A stretch of 64,000 nucleotides of DNA. It comes from Lepidurus packardi (lineage: Eukaryota > Arthropoda > Branchiopoda > Notostraca > Triopsidae). The notes below the pieces were generated by a model. The model searched no databases. It saw only the letters and a list, made by a program, of their open reading frames with translations, and was not told the origin of the DNA. Positions 12,737 through 25,400 of the stretch are shown piece by piece. Both the position numbers and the translations under genes were made by a program. How positions within the stretch are numbered: the stretch's first letter is position 1; each line of letters starts with the position of its first letter. The stretch lies in assembly GCA_023053545.1 (NCBI GenBank), contig JAKZAN010000002.1:6506790-6570789 (forward strand), written 5' to 3'.

Positions 12737-13432
12737 AACGTTTGAAGAAGATGCCGGGAGTACCTTTTCTTGTGTTGTAATTTGACTTTTTTTACACGTT
12801 TGGCAGTGAATAGATTTGTCAAGAGCTGTCATTGGTTTTTGCAATAGAATACAAATTTTGCAGTAGTAGCAAGTGTCATCTTTTGTACCGAGGTGGAAGT
12901 TCAATGATATGCGGGAGTTTTTAGTTGTGAGGGTAACTACAGCGTGTCGCATGCGAGTCTAGAATAAGCCTTTATTTCCCTTTCACTTTTCCGTTGAGCT
13001 CCCGCCCAAAACCTGCCCCTACCCCCAACTCCCCGCCATCCGGGCACTTTCACGCCAAACAGAACAGGTAAAATAATACGCATTGGTTCCCAGAAAGGAG
13101 GAGAAGAAGAAAAAGACCTTGATGCCTCGGCGACGAAAGCAGTTGTACCGAGGTGGAACGGAACAAACGTGTAGTGTGGGCCAGTATTGTATTTCAACTC
13201 TGTTAAAAGTTGTGCTTCCCAACGCAACACCTGTATTTTGCTTGGGATATGAAATGCAGATTGAACCAGTGCCAAAAGTTTTTTAAAATGCGGTGTGATC
13301 TGTTACTTGTAGTTGTATTTTCCACGACGTGTTAATACCCATTACGAAGAAGGGCGAGAAGCAATTTGGGATTTTTTTTAACAAGTGCCAAAAGTCGAGA
13401 AATCAAACTGGGAGATAAACAAGGGAGCAGCC
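12737..13432. other. Intergenic region between RanBP2 and the filamin gene
   Basis: About 700 bases holding the RanBP2 3' UTR and the filamin promoter and leader. Open frames here are short and look like chance. The 15-mer TGTACCGAGGTGGAA occurs twice (about 12887 and 13144). I see no gene. Confidence 0.5.
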
Positions 13433-16400
13433 ATGGCCGACGATTTGCATAAAATTTCACATTCCGGGTTGGTGGCCAGAAGTCCACAAGGCCATGCAGC
13501 TAAAGGCATGAACATTAAAGGCAATGAAGATATGTGGGTTGAAATCCAAGCGCATACGTTCCGTAATTGGGTGAATGAAAATTTGAAAGAAACGGGATTA
13601 GCCGTCAGGGATTTAAGTACGGATTTATGCGATGGTGTTAAACTGGTGCTATTAGTGGAAGCGTTGCAGAAACGCAAATTGAGGAAGGTTATGAAACCGG
13701 TTAATCAACATCAATACTTGGAAAACGCTTCCACGGCTTTAAACGCAATTTCTGCAGATGGAATCAAACTAGTTAACATCGGTAAGTCATGTTGCTTGGC
13801 CCTCCTCTAGACATATTTCCTTTTCTTTTTACCGACAGTTTAAGAATCTCGGAGCCTTGACTTGGGTCTGCGTTAGGCTGTGTACATCGTCAACTTTCTC
13901 TTTTCACCAAATTCTTGCATTTGGTATGCACAACGGCATATAAGAAAAAACTATAAAAATGTTTGTTTACGGCGTAAGAGACCTGTGGAACTTAAAATTG
14001 TAGAGTTGGCCTTGTTAACGTTCAGATTGTAACATGAAAAGAAATACGTAGTTGCCCACTGATTTAGTTTTTTAACCGGTTTGCGAGTACACGTGCGTGG
14101 TAAGCGGCGAGCAGTTTCGCAGGTCAGGAAGGGCGTGTTAGTTGGAATGCCATTACAAATGGACAGAATTTCGTTGCTGCCCGTCCCGAAAAGGGAATTC
14201 GTTTATCAGAAGCTCGCACATTGTGCCTTAAACCTGAAAGTGAAAACGAGTTCTACTTTTTTTAAAACAAACCTTCTCGCTTTCACTTTCTTGCTTCCCT
14301 CATCATTATAAACTTAGGATCTGGATCGTTTCTGAGAAAAGTGGAAGGGAAAAACATACACTAACAAGTTCGCAATTCGCGGGTTAGGCTATTTCTTATT
14401 TCTCTTTTTATATTATTCGATTTTGGTCGGACTAAAAATTGTAAGAGATGATAACATCTAGAAGAACCTTCACGGTGTGGGAAGTCTCCAGATCAGCTTT
14501 GTAAAAACCATTCATTTCAATTTTATTACAGAAATGAAAGGGAAAGTAGGCCAGTCGTTTCTTAACCTGTGATCGTCTCTCGGTTACAATGTATATTATT
14601 TTGTCGTCCTCTTACACTTGGTAGTTTACGTGTTTCATGCAATGGTGCAGTAGCTTTTGTACGAGGTTGACTTTGCATGTTTTTTTGCTTTCATATCAGC
14701 AACCTTAACCAGCTGTACTGCATGAGGAACGTAAAAGTAATTATTTATGGTAAGCAGCCAAGCGGAGTGCCTCACGTCCTGGAGACAGTACTTCAACAAA
14801 GGCTTATAACTGACAAAAGAAAAAAAAAGACCTTTGTATGCAAACAGAAAATATAAAGACCAATATAACCCAAGAGCATGAGCGGTTCTTCACCGAATCA
14901 GACTTTTTCAAAACCAGGAACACTTAAAACTAGTAGTGGTACCATTTTTGTGGGATGAGATCACTTTTGGTTTCGTATGCTCATCCATGAGCAACGCCCT
15001 GGAAACATCCCCGAATATGGGCATCTTCAAGATTCAGGTGTTGGGGCTTGGTTTTCCACTCCTTAATCTCCTTGTAAGATGATTTCGCTGTTACAACTTG
15101 TCTTGTCGAGTGAAACTTTAAAAACAAACGGCCAATACTTCGGTGAGGCGTTTTCCTAATGAAAGAGCTGACAAAAGGCGTGGCATTTCCTTTACTTCCT
15201 CAATCTTGGTTCTACAATAAATTAAAAACATTTTACGCCCACCCCCCTCTCCGTCAAAGATACTGATCTCTCTTTTCTTGTTTCTTTAAAAAAAAATCCC
15301 ACAGGAAACGTGGATATAGTCAATGGCAATTTGAAGCTCATTTTAGGCCTAATTTGGTCTTTAATCGTCCATTATCAAATCGGACGATCCAAATTCCCTC
15401 CCAGGAAACTAATGCTAGCTTGGCTCAAGGTATTTGCTCGGATTCTTTTGAATCAGTCGAAAGGATCTGGAAGGGTCAACATTCTCTTGGTTTTTAGGCG
15501 GTTCTACCTGATCGGAACATTCATAACTTCACTACAGACTGGAATAGTGGAGTTAATTTAAGCGCCCTATTGGACTACTGCCGTCCTGGTTTGTTTTCCC
15601 ATTGGGATAAGATTGACCCTCGCAAAAGGTTGGTATACAATACCCTCAATGTCAAGTTCATTGGTCATCACTGATTATTGAAATTCCGGGGCCCGTTTAT
15701 CTTTAGCGTGGACAACTGTGAAAGAGCAATGAAACTCGCGCAGAAAGAATTCAGCATTCCCATGGTCCTAGAACCGGAATATTTGGCGTCTCCGTTCTTG
15801 GACGAGTTATCGGGAATGACTTATTTGTCGTACTTCATGAAAGAACACAGCCCAGGCTATTATGCCACGCTTCGCTGGGTCCAAGACCAAATCCCGCAAG
15901 CGAACGTAAAAAACTTTACGGTGAGTCGAAGTTGTGTTTATATTTCCTATTGTCTATACCACAAACAAGCAATTTTCTCAATGCCTAACTAAACTTTGTT
16001 CGCTAGACGGACTGGAATGACGGGATTGCCCTCTGCACATTAGTTCGCTCATTGGGCGGTCCCGTTCCTGGTTACCAGCAGATGGACCGAGACTCCCGTC
16101 ATTGGGAAGAAAATTTAGAAATCGGTATTAGAAATTTTTCCTTTCTTATCTATTTCGTATCAGAGAACATTTATGACACTTATTCCTCTACGGTATCTCT
16201 AGGCATAAAAGGAGGGGAGAAATTAGGGGTGGAGCCTGTTCTGAAAGCTGTGGATATGGCTGATCCTAGTGTAGAACATTTGGGTATTATGGCTCAAGCT
16301 GCTCAATTCCAGTGGGTCCGACCAAGGAAGAAGCCCGGCGATCGTTTATCCGTTTCTGTCGAGCACAAAACCGCGCGTATTAATAAACCTGTACGAAAAT

Positions 16401-19400
16401 GCATTTCTCCCACTTTAACAAAATCGTATTTGGGGAAATCTTGCTGCAAGAAAGTTGTGATGAATGGGAAAAGACATTTGGTGGTTGACTGTCAGATTTG
16501 AAAATCCTTTGTTATTTTCTTACATATACTTCCAAACCCCCACACAAATATGCGTTCACATACATTAACAGCTGCTTGGCTGCGTTTTAAGAATCTGGTC
16601 ACAAACAGAGAGGATTGGACGTAATTTTTTTTTCTGTCTCTCTTTGGTGAGAATCACAGTGAGAATCTTCCCTTGGTTGCACTTGTCCCGAGGAGTAAAA
16701 GGGACAGTTGGTCGCCGGCAAACAGTGCTAGAACCACCAAACAATCTTACCCCGTTGATCAGTCTATCTCGAGCAATCTTGCGCTCCAAACCGATTCAAT
16801 TTCTTTCACGTTGCTCAAAGTTTGGAAATTACGTTTTAATATTTGGAATTCATCTCTAGGCTACATTCAAAATCGACTACCTCAGCCCAGATATTGACTT
16901 AAACGAAGTGACAGCAGTGGTACGGGGACCCTTGGGCAAGAAAGTAGAGTGCAAACTGAATCTGACTTCTCATGGCGGAACTGGCACTTTTATACCAACC
17001 GAAGTGGGAATGCACGAAGTAAAAATAAAGCTCCACTTGACTCAATTACAAACATAGAAAACTCGGAGTCATTTTCCAGCAATTTACTCACTTTGACGTG
17101 TTTTTTGTTGTTGTTGTCAGTTGATCGTGTATCATGAAGGTGAAATCGTAACCGGGTGTCCCATAAACATTCGTGCAATGCCTGAGTTGTCCAAGAAAAT
17201 GTACACTGGCATTGATCCGTGTGCTGTGGGTTCCACCGTAGAAGTTTTGGTTAGTAAAAACCATTTTCTATCTAACCATACATATTTTAGAAAATTATGA
17301 ACTCATTGGCATATTGGCATTGGAACTTGATTGGCACATCCTAAGTAACTAGCTTTCACTCAATACCTTGTTTACTGACTTAGATCAACTCCAACGGAGC
17401 GGGAAACGGGAATATCAATGTTATTGCCTCTTCACCAACGGAACGTCAATTACCTTGTCCAGTCCATGAAGACCAAGGGGTTTACACAGCTACATTCCAG
17501 CCCGACGAAGCGGGTGAATGGAAAATTGCGGTCACATATGGCAAGGAACATATTCAAGGGAGTCCTTTTACGTGTTTCGTATTCGATCCTCATGCGGTTA
17601 AGGTAGTAACGGAGAGGATAATTTGTTAAAAATTAGTTGCTAATTGCTAAGGGAAAACTTGTGCTTAGTTGTTGGACTTGAATGGAGCCACATACGGAGA
17701 GACATTTACGTTTACATGCGACGCCAGAGGCGCTGGATGGGGTGATGCTCACTTCGATATTGTCTACCGGGGGCATTCCCAAGCTCATCGGGTAGAGGAA
17801 GTAGAAAAGGATATCTACGAGATTTCTTTTACGCCTCAGCAGGCGGGCAAACATCGAGTGTACGTCTACTTCAATGGCATTGACGTCAAAGGTAAGAATT
17901 TTGGGGAGAGGTTTCCCAGTTTACGTAGGCAAATGTCAGAGTACTTGGCTAATTTACATTAATTTGTTTTTAAGGCTCGCCGTTTACGTTACGGGTGGCT
18001 GGAGACACTGCGAATGGCAATTATGCCCATGGAGCGGATACGTCACGCACTTCAAGGCATTCCAATACGTTAGATACAAGCGAAAGTAATTACAATTTGT
18101 AATTAATGTTTTTACGTGTAAATTACGATTTTAGTAAATACGATGTCTTAGTACATTTGGGATGTGTAGAATGGGCAGAACATAATTTCTAATTTGTATA
18201 TTTTATTTTTATTGCTCTGTTTTACGCTTACTATTTTTGCAAATGAAAAGATAGCAGGCATTCTTTAAGGCGAAGAACTAATGTCTTTTTATTTACAGAT
18301 AACTCTCGTGTGAATGCTAATCAAAGATATACATCGCACCAGAATGGAGGTACAATTACCGGATGATCTTTTAGGACATGTTATATATTTTGAGATTGTA
18401 TTTCATAGAAACAAGCATGAATTCTACTTCGGATCAGACGTTTCAGCGTCGGAAGTACATGGATGAGCTAACAGAAGATCGTTCTCCACCTAAATCGCCT
18501 ATTCAGAGGGCGTATTCTCCACAGCGGAGAGTTATGGACACTTTAGAAGTCCAGCGAACGCAATTCAGCCACCATCAAGATCGCCAGCAGGATCTTTCGC
18601 CTAATTTTCGACGCGAAGCTTCACCAGCTCGTCATTCTCCCATTGGCGGCTCACATCTAGAATCTTCGCGACAGAAAGTCGTTTCAGAATCGTTTAGATC
18701 CCAAGAGCGCCATCATCAAGATCAACAACAAAACATTTCACAAAATTTCGGACGCGAATCCTCGCCAGTTCGTAGTTCCCCTATTGGAGGCTCGCACCTG
18801 GACATTTCACGCCAAAAGGTCGTTTCAGAGTCGTTTAAAGCATCAAATAATACTTTACAAGAACGGCAACAAGATCGACCCCAGGACCGAGACCGGCCAC
18901 AGGATCTTTCGTTCACTTTTCGACGTGAGTCTTCACCAGCTCGCCATTCTCCCAGTGGCGCTCAACAGGACTCTTCGCGCCAAAAAGTCGTTTCTGAGTC
19001 GTTCAAAACATCACAGAATACTTTACAAGAACGGCAACAAGATCGACACCAGGACCGAGACCAGCCGCAGGATCTTTCGTTCACTTTTCGACGTGAGTCT
19101 TCACCAGCTCGCCATTTTCCTATTAGTGGCTCTCAACAGGATTCCTCGCGCCAAAAAGTTGTTTCTGAGTCCTTTAAATCGCAGAATACTTCGCAAGATC
19201 ATCAATCGTTCTCTTACTTGGATCAAAGTACTCACCATAGCAGCCGAGTTGAGAGAAGTGTCAATAATTCCATTCACGGAATTGACAGCACTTCCAATCT
19301 CAAAGGTATAAGTCAATACGTATAAACTCTTAAACACAATTATAACCAAATTTCTTTGCGTTGCTTGGGCTTAGTTTCGGACTTGGTGGGCGTCAAGTCT

Positions 19401-22400
19401 GCACGCAGAGATTCGTGGGATGCGCTGGCGAAGACGCGAGCTATTCTTAATGACACGCAAGAAGATTTGGGGTTGAATTCTGCTCGTTTAGTGCAAGAAA
19501 CCACAGGTGATTTGGAAATTTTCAAAGTTAATTCGAATTTCATGGGATGGTTTTATGGTTTTAGTTGTGAAGAATGTGTTTGCCCGAGAGGAAAACGAAG
19601 CTGCGCAATCCAAGTTCTCCAAGATTGTTGACATGACTTCAATTACCTTAGCAGGTGATGGATTAAAGCTCGTACCTGCTAATCGGGCAGCTAACTTCAC
19701 AATTGAATGCAAAGGATTGGAACCTTCAGATGTCAGCGTGAAAATTTTAGGTATATTTCGTTATCGTCAATTAATCCGTAAAGTTTATTACGCGTTTTTA
19801 ACACCTATGCTGGGCTTGTTATAGGTCCCAGTAAGACTCCCACACCTGTTCAGGTCCATGGGTCTAGCAATTACGTCACGGTTTCTTACGAACCGACCGA
19901 CGTTGGCGAACATACCATTGATATTTTTATTCAAGGACAAAAGTTTCGAGGATCACCTTTCAGGTAAGTTATTACCAAGTAGACTGCAGCGTTATCTTAA
20001 CTATTAATGGTGTCTATACTTTATACTAAGTTTTTCCATATTATATCGTTCGATATTTCCTATTATTAAGTATAAAAAAAATACAAAATCGTATTAATAT
20101 TATAAATATACCTAACGTTGCCACGAATAATAACGTGTAAACAATAAGCTAGTTATCTACTTTTCACATGAATTATTCTTTTGTATTTTCCATTCTAAGT
20201 TCTGTGTTTTATTTTCATTTTCTACAGATGTTTTGCGTATAATTCGCAAGAAATTCGTGTGGGACGTGTCCCGAATGGCTTAGTAGGCCGCCCCGTGGAA
20301 TTCGAAAGTATGTTTGGAAAGACTGCCAGCGAATTTTTATTATAACAATTTCTTTAGCTAGAATGTAGCGAAACTTAAGCGTGAATTTGTATTTTTGGTT
20401 AATTTGTAGTTGATGGATCTTCGGCTGGCTCGGGCAACTTGGAAATTCTGGTGAATGGAGGTCACGTGACCAGTTTTGTTCGCAATTTGGGTGGGCAGCG
20501 GTTCTTGGCTTCGTTTGTGCCCCATCATGCCATTCCGCACACTATCGACATGAAATTTAACGGGGAAACCGTTCCTGGTAAGTTTTAATCCTACGTTGTT
20601 TCCCGTTTTTCTTTCCCGTGGTTTTTGCCCTTTTTACGTTCCTTATCCTGGACAAGTTAGAGGCAATAAGATATGAAAACGGCGTACGTATTTCCGGCGC
20701 AATGAGCGGATCTTTCTCACGGCTAATTTGGTGTATTTTACTGGGAACAAGTTCCTTGCTTTCTTCTTCTTCTCCCTCGTGATAGACCCGTCTAGGTTAC
20801 ACGCTCTACCTTATGCATGGCACTTGCTCTCTACCGGAGATTTTAGCTGGCTTCAGGCATAACATCGTTTGAATGCCAAGGGCGTATCTTTTACCTAGGA
20901 TCCCCAACAACAGGTAGATCCTCGTTGCTCTTGCCGGGTCTCAGTCTTCGTTCTTTGCCATTCTGGCGCTGTTCCATTTATTTTTGTGTTAAAAGTGTCA
21001 ACTTTTTCCGTACACTGCCGGGGTTATTGTGCTGTTTTTTAGCCCTCGAAGATACTCTAAACCTTTATTTAAGTGTTGCATTACAACTACCTGATCAACT
21101 GTGAGTAGGAATTACACGAAACTACCTTCAGGTAAATTACCACTTGAGTTGACTCAAGTTCTTCACTATAAAGATGGTTAGACAAAGCGTTGAACTGCGT
21201 ATGGCAAATTTTTAAACGTTGAAGGTTCTTGATTCGGTATTGAGGTCACATTAACGGAGTGGGTCACACGTTTGACTACCCCATGATAGTTCTTTCGGGT
21301 TTTCGTTCCTTTTTTATTATTTTGTTTAACGGACTGGCATAACTATCCCGAGTGACCTAGTTTTTGTGCCAGAATGGCCAGCCAAACTCTTCCTGTTTTG
21401 CTCCGCTCGGCGCCTCGCATATTTTTCACGTTCTAATCCCCTCACAGCTCATTTTTTCTCGAGGGAAATGCCTAAGTTAGACACGCGGAAGTTCTTAATG
21501 TGTATTTGGTTAAACATTCTGAACTAATTGGCTCACTGTCCTGGTCCAAGGGTGGAAATAGGAATGAAACGGTACTTCCTTTTCACAGTTTCTTATCACG
21601 TTTCCGCGTGTCACCTTCATTGCCCAAAAGGAATATAAAAGTTATGACAAGATATGCTATTATCAACAATCCAAACAAGTATGCAAGACCAGCAACTCTC
21701 ATTCCAATTGGGACTTGACCTGACTTAAGGTACCCAAGGGAACTAAGGTATCCCTATAAGAACCATACAGCGCATTCCGGGTGTATTGGCCGGAAGAAAA
21801 GTATTTGCTGGCCTAAGCTGCTCTCTCTTGTGATTATTTATGTTTGTATTGCATTTTTTGTCTTTTTTTCTATGTGTATGATGTAGGAAGCCCTTGGCAC
21901 GTGGAAGTGATGGAGCTCGTGGGGGCTAGCAAAGCCTCTGTGGTCGGAGATGGAGTCCGGCATTTCGCTGCGGGGAAAATCGCGGCCTTTCTTTTAAACT
22001 TGTCGGAATTCAGTTCTCAGGATATTACCGTTTCTATTATCAGTAAGTTCCTAACCTACGAACAAAGCGGATTTGTCGTTTGACAGCACAGCAAACCTCA
22101 TTTGTGTTTTTCTTTCCCTTCGCAAATTTATGAAGGTCCTTCCAAGAGGTCAATCTCTTCGCGCTTGATTGAAGAAGCTGCAGGGACGTGTCGCGTGGAA
22201 TTCAACCCCTCCGAAGTGGGAAGTTACGTTATTGACGTAACTGCAGCCGGCCAGAAGATGCAAGGCAGTCCATTCGTGGCTAAAGCGTATGACAGCACCT
22301 TGATCCGGGTATTGGATGTCACCAATGGCGTTGTGGGTCAAGCGTGTCAGTTTAGAGGTAAAAAGATTCACTCATTTCCAGTTTTGGTCGTTCTTTTTCG

Positions 22401-25400
22401 TTCCTTTTCCTTTTTTGGGAAGGTTTCTGTATTCTTTTAAGGTGCGATTGTGAAAGGAAAAATATGGAACCGAGTCCGTTACTAAAGTCCGTTAACGTCA
22501 AGATATTCTAGCTTAAAAACTGAAAGAAAAGATGAAATCAACAATCAGTTGCAACTTGTTCTTTTAGCGTGAAAAATAAACGAAGATTAAACCTAGCGGA
22601 AATAAAGTGAAAAGAAAAAGAATAATAGGTTTTATAAGACGTTTTGTTTGTTTTGCGTAGTGGATGCCAGTCAAGCGGGCGAAGGACAATTGGAAATCTC
22701 TATCAACGATGGCGAAGTGCCCAATCACGTTCAAGTGTTGGGTGGAGGAAAATGTTTGGTTAGTTTCACTCCAGAACTCGTTAAAGTCCACACAATTGAA
22801 ATCAAGTTCAATGGTGAAACTGTCCCAGGTGAGAATGTATTCTTCTTAGCTGCTATTTAATTAGAAACAAAATGTAATTAGTTACTACTGAATTATAAAC
22901 AGTTAGTATTTTAATTAGAAACACAATTAAGCTACTTCCTAATTATCTATAATGAATGTATTATGTTTACTTAAAATGTGTATGCTAATGCGTTTGAAAT
23001 TGCTCGTCAAGGTTGTCCGTTCATATGTAAAGTTGCTGACAATAGCCGTGTTTCGGTATCTTTACGACATCTGGAACTACTAGCGATCGGGGAATTGGCT
23101 CGTTTTGACATTTCTGTGGACGGTGGCGCCAATTCCGAGTTGGCGGTATCAGTTAAAGGCCCAGCATTGGGTGACGTGCCTGTCAAAGTCACCAACGTGT
23201 CCCGGAATATTTTCACAGCAGAATTTACCCCTCACGATGTGGGCTCGCATACCATTCTCGTTGAGTATAACGGAATGCCTGTCAGTGGCACGCCCTTCAT
23301 TTGCAAATCTTATGACGCAAAGAAAGTCTTTGTCAGCGCCATGCCTAAGGGCATGATTGGCAAGAACCTACAGTTTACAGGTAGAAAAGCGTTGGATGAA
23401 TCTTATCTTCTTAAGCATTCTTAAAATGGCTGTTGGTTCATTCCAAATAACGTGCAGTTGACGCCAGTCAAGCAGGGGAAGGAAACTTAGAAATAACTAT
23501 TAGCGCCCGCGGGCGTAATATCCCCACCCAAGTCCATCCTCAAGGCTCGGCACGGTTCGCAGTAGGGTTCGTACCCCTGGAAGCCATTGACCACGTGATT
23601 ACTATCACGTTTAACAAAGAACCAGTTTTAGGTTCGTTTCTGTTTTTTTTTTCTGTTTTTGCTTTCATTTTACTATATATTTAGAATGATATCCTACAAA
23701 AGAAACTATCTATGCCTTGTAGGTTCGCCATTTACGGCTCAGATTTTTACGGATCCCAATCGAGTTGTAGTTAGTGGACAATCACTAGCGTCATCTGCTG
23801 TGGGGAAACCGTCTTATTTTAAGCTAAGTAACGTGACAGGAAGTGTGGAAGACATCGAAGTTAACGTACAAGGTAACAAATCGATTTCATTTTGTTTGAA
23901 TCAAGGTTGTGATTATTATTTTGATTGAGTATTCAATTTTTGGGCTAAATGGAGGTAATTTGACATTGCTAATTGATGTTTTAAAGAAAGTATGAAAGAA
24001 AAACTATTTTAGGCAAAGAAGGATTTTATGTTATGAAACTTCTTCGTTGTCTTTCCTTATGGACACGTTTTGTGGTTCTATCACGCACGAATTTCTTGCT
24101 TTTGTCCATCCACAGGGTCTTCTCCGTACAGACTGAGAGACTATAAAATTTAAAATGACTGATTTGGCCTCACAATCGACTTCATTACATGCACCATTTC
24201 TTAACTCGTTCATCACTCATCATCATCATCCCTGTTGCCGTTCAGTTAACCCGACAAACGCTTCCTGACGGCTATAAATCTAACCTTTTCTGGCTTGAAA
24301 AACACCTAATCCTTTTCATTCTTAAAGAAATTCAGCATTTGAAATAACAATAATTGACTTGATTTCATTGTTGTTGTAGATGTGGTTTCATTGATTGATT
24401 TTTTTAGTACGAATTGCTAATGCTTAGTAAAAGCTTTTCATTTGGCTAACCTACGACCTTTCTGGACTTTCTTTCTTTTGGGCTACTCCACACGTACTAT
24501 TCTGTGCGTGTGCAGGACCTTCTGAACTCTCTGTGCCAGCACAGGTCAAAGACAATGGCGACCAGACTTTTCATGTGGAGTTTATGCCCAAAGTGGCCGG
24601 CGAACATCGCATTCACGTCATCTACATGGACAAACCCGTTGTTGGCTCACCGTTTAGTTGCAAAGTCTATGACGTCAGCGCTATTAAAGTCAAAGAAGCC
24701 ACCAAAGGAGTCGTGGGCAAACCTGTTACTTTCCTAGGTAATGTATGTCGCTGTACTCCAGTACACGCGCAACTCTCTGCTCCCGTTTAGATCAATTCCT
24801 CCACCTTCCACAAATAAACACACGTGACTAGATCCTCTTTTTATTCTGTAGTTGAAACCAGTCAAGCTGGTCCAGGCAACTTGGAAGTGACCGTAAATAG
24901 CGGACAAGTACCAACTTCTGCCCAAGCTCATGGCATGCACACGTACGCTATATCTTTCACTCCGAAAGAAGCGAAACCACATGAAGTAGAGCTCAAATTC
25001 AATGGTGAAAACGTCCCAGGTATATTTTCTTGCTATTTTTATATAAAAATATAACTTACGAATACATTCTCGTTTATTTGTATAGTTAAGAAAATTTTGC
25101 GTAATCATAAATTTGAGTTCAAATTTATGAATAATTTGCAAAAGTATGAGTACAACTAGACTGTTATGTGCTTAATAATTACTGAATTCGTAGTAATGAA
25201 CAATTTCGAACTTTTCAGAAATATGACTTTAACTCAGTTGTACTAAACTTGCGTATTTATGATCTCAAGTCATAATTTTAAGTGCATATTACAATAAAGT
25301 GCATGAATTTAATTGACAATTATGTGACTTTATGGAGTTCGTCCAGAAAAAAGTGTTAAACAATAACCCTTTGTTTGTTTTTAATTAAAAGGGAGTCCAT

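Noticed and set aside
18784..19311. Second open frame across the filamin insert
   Set aside because: It is an out-of-frame shadow of the repetitive exon 18409-19305 and stays open only because the DNA is repetitive.
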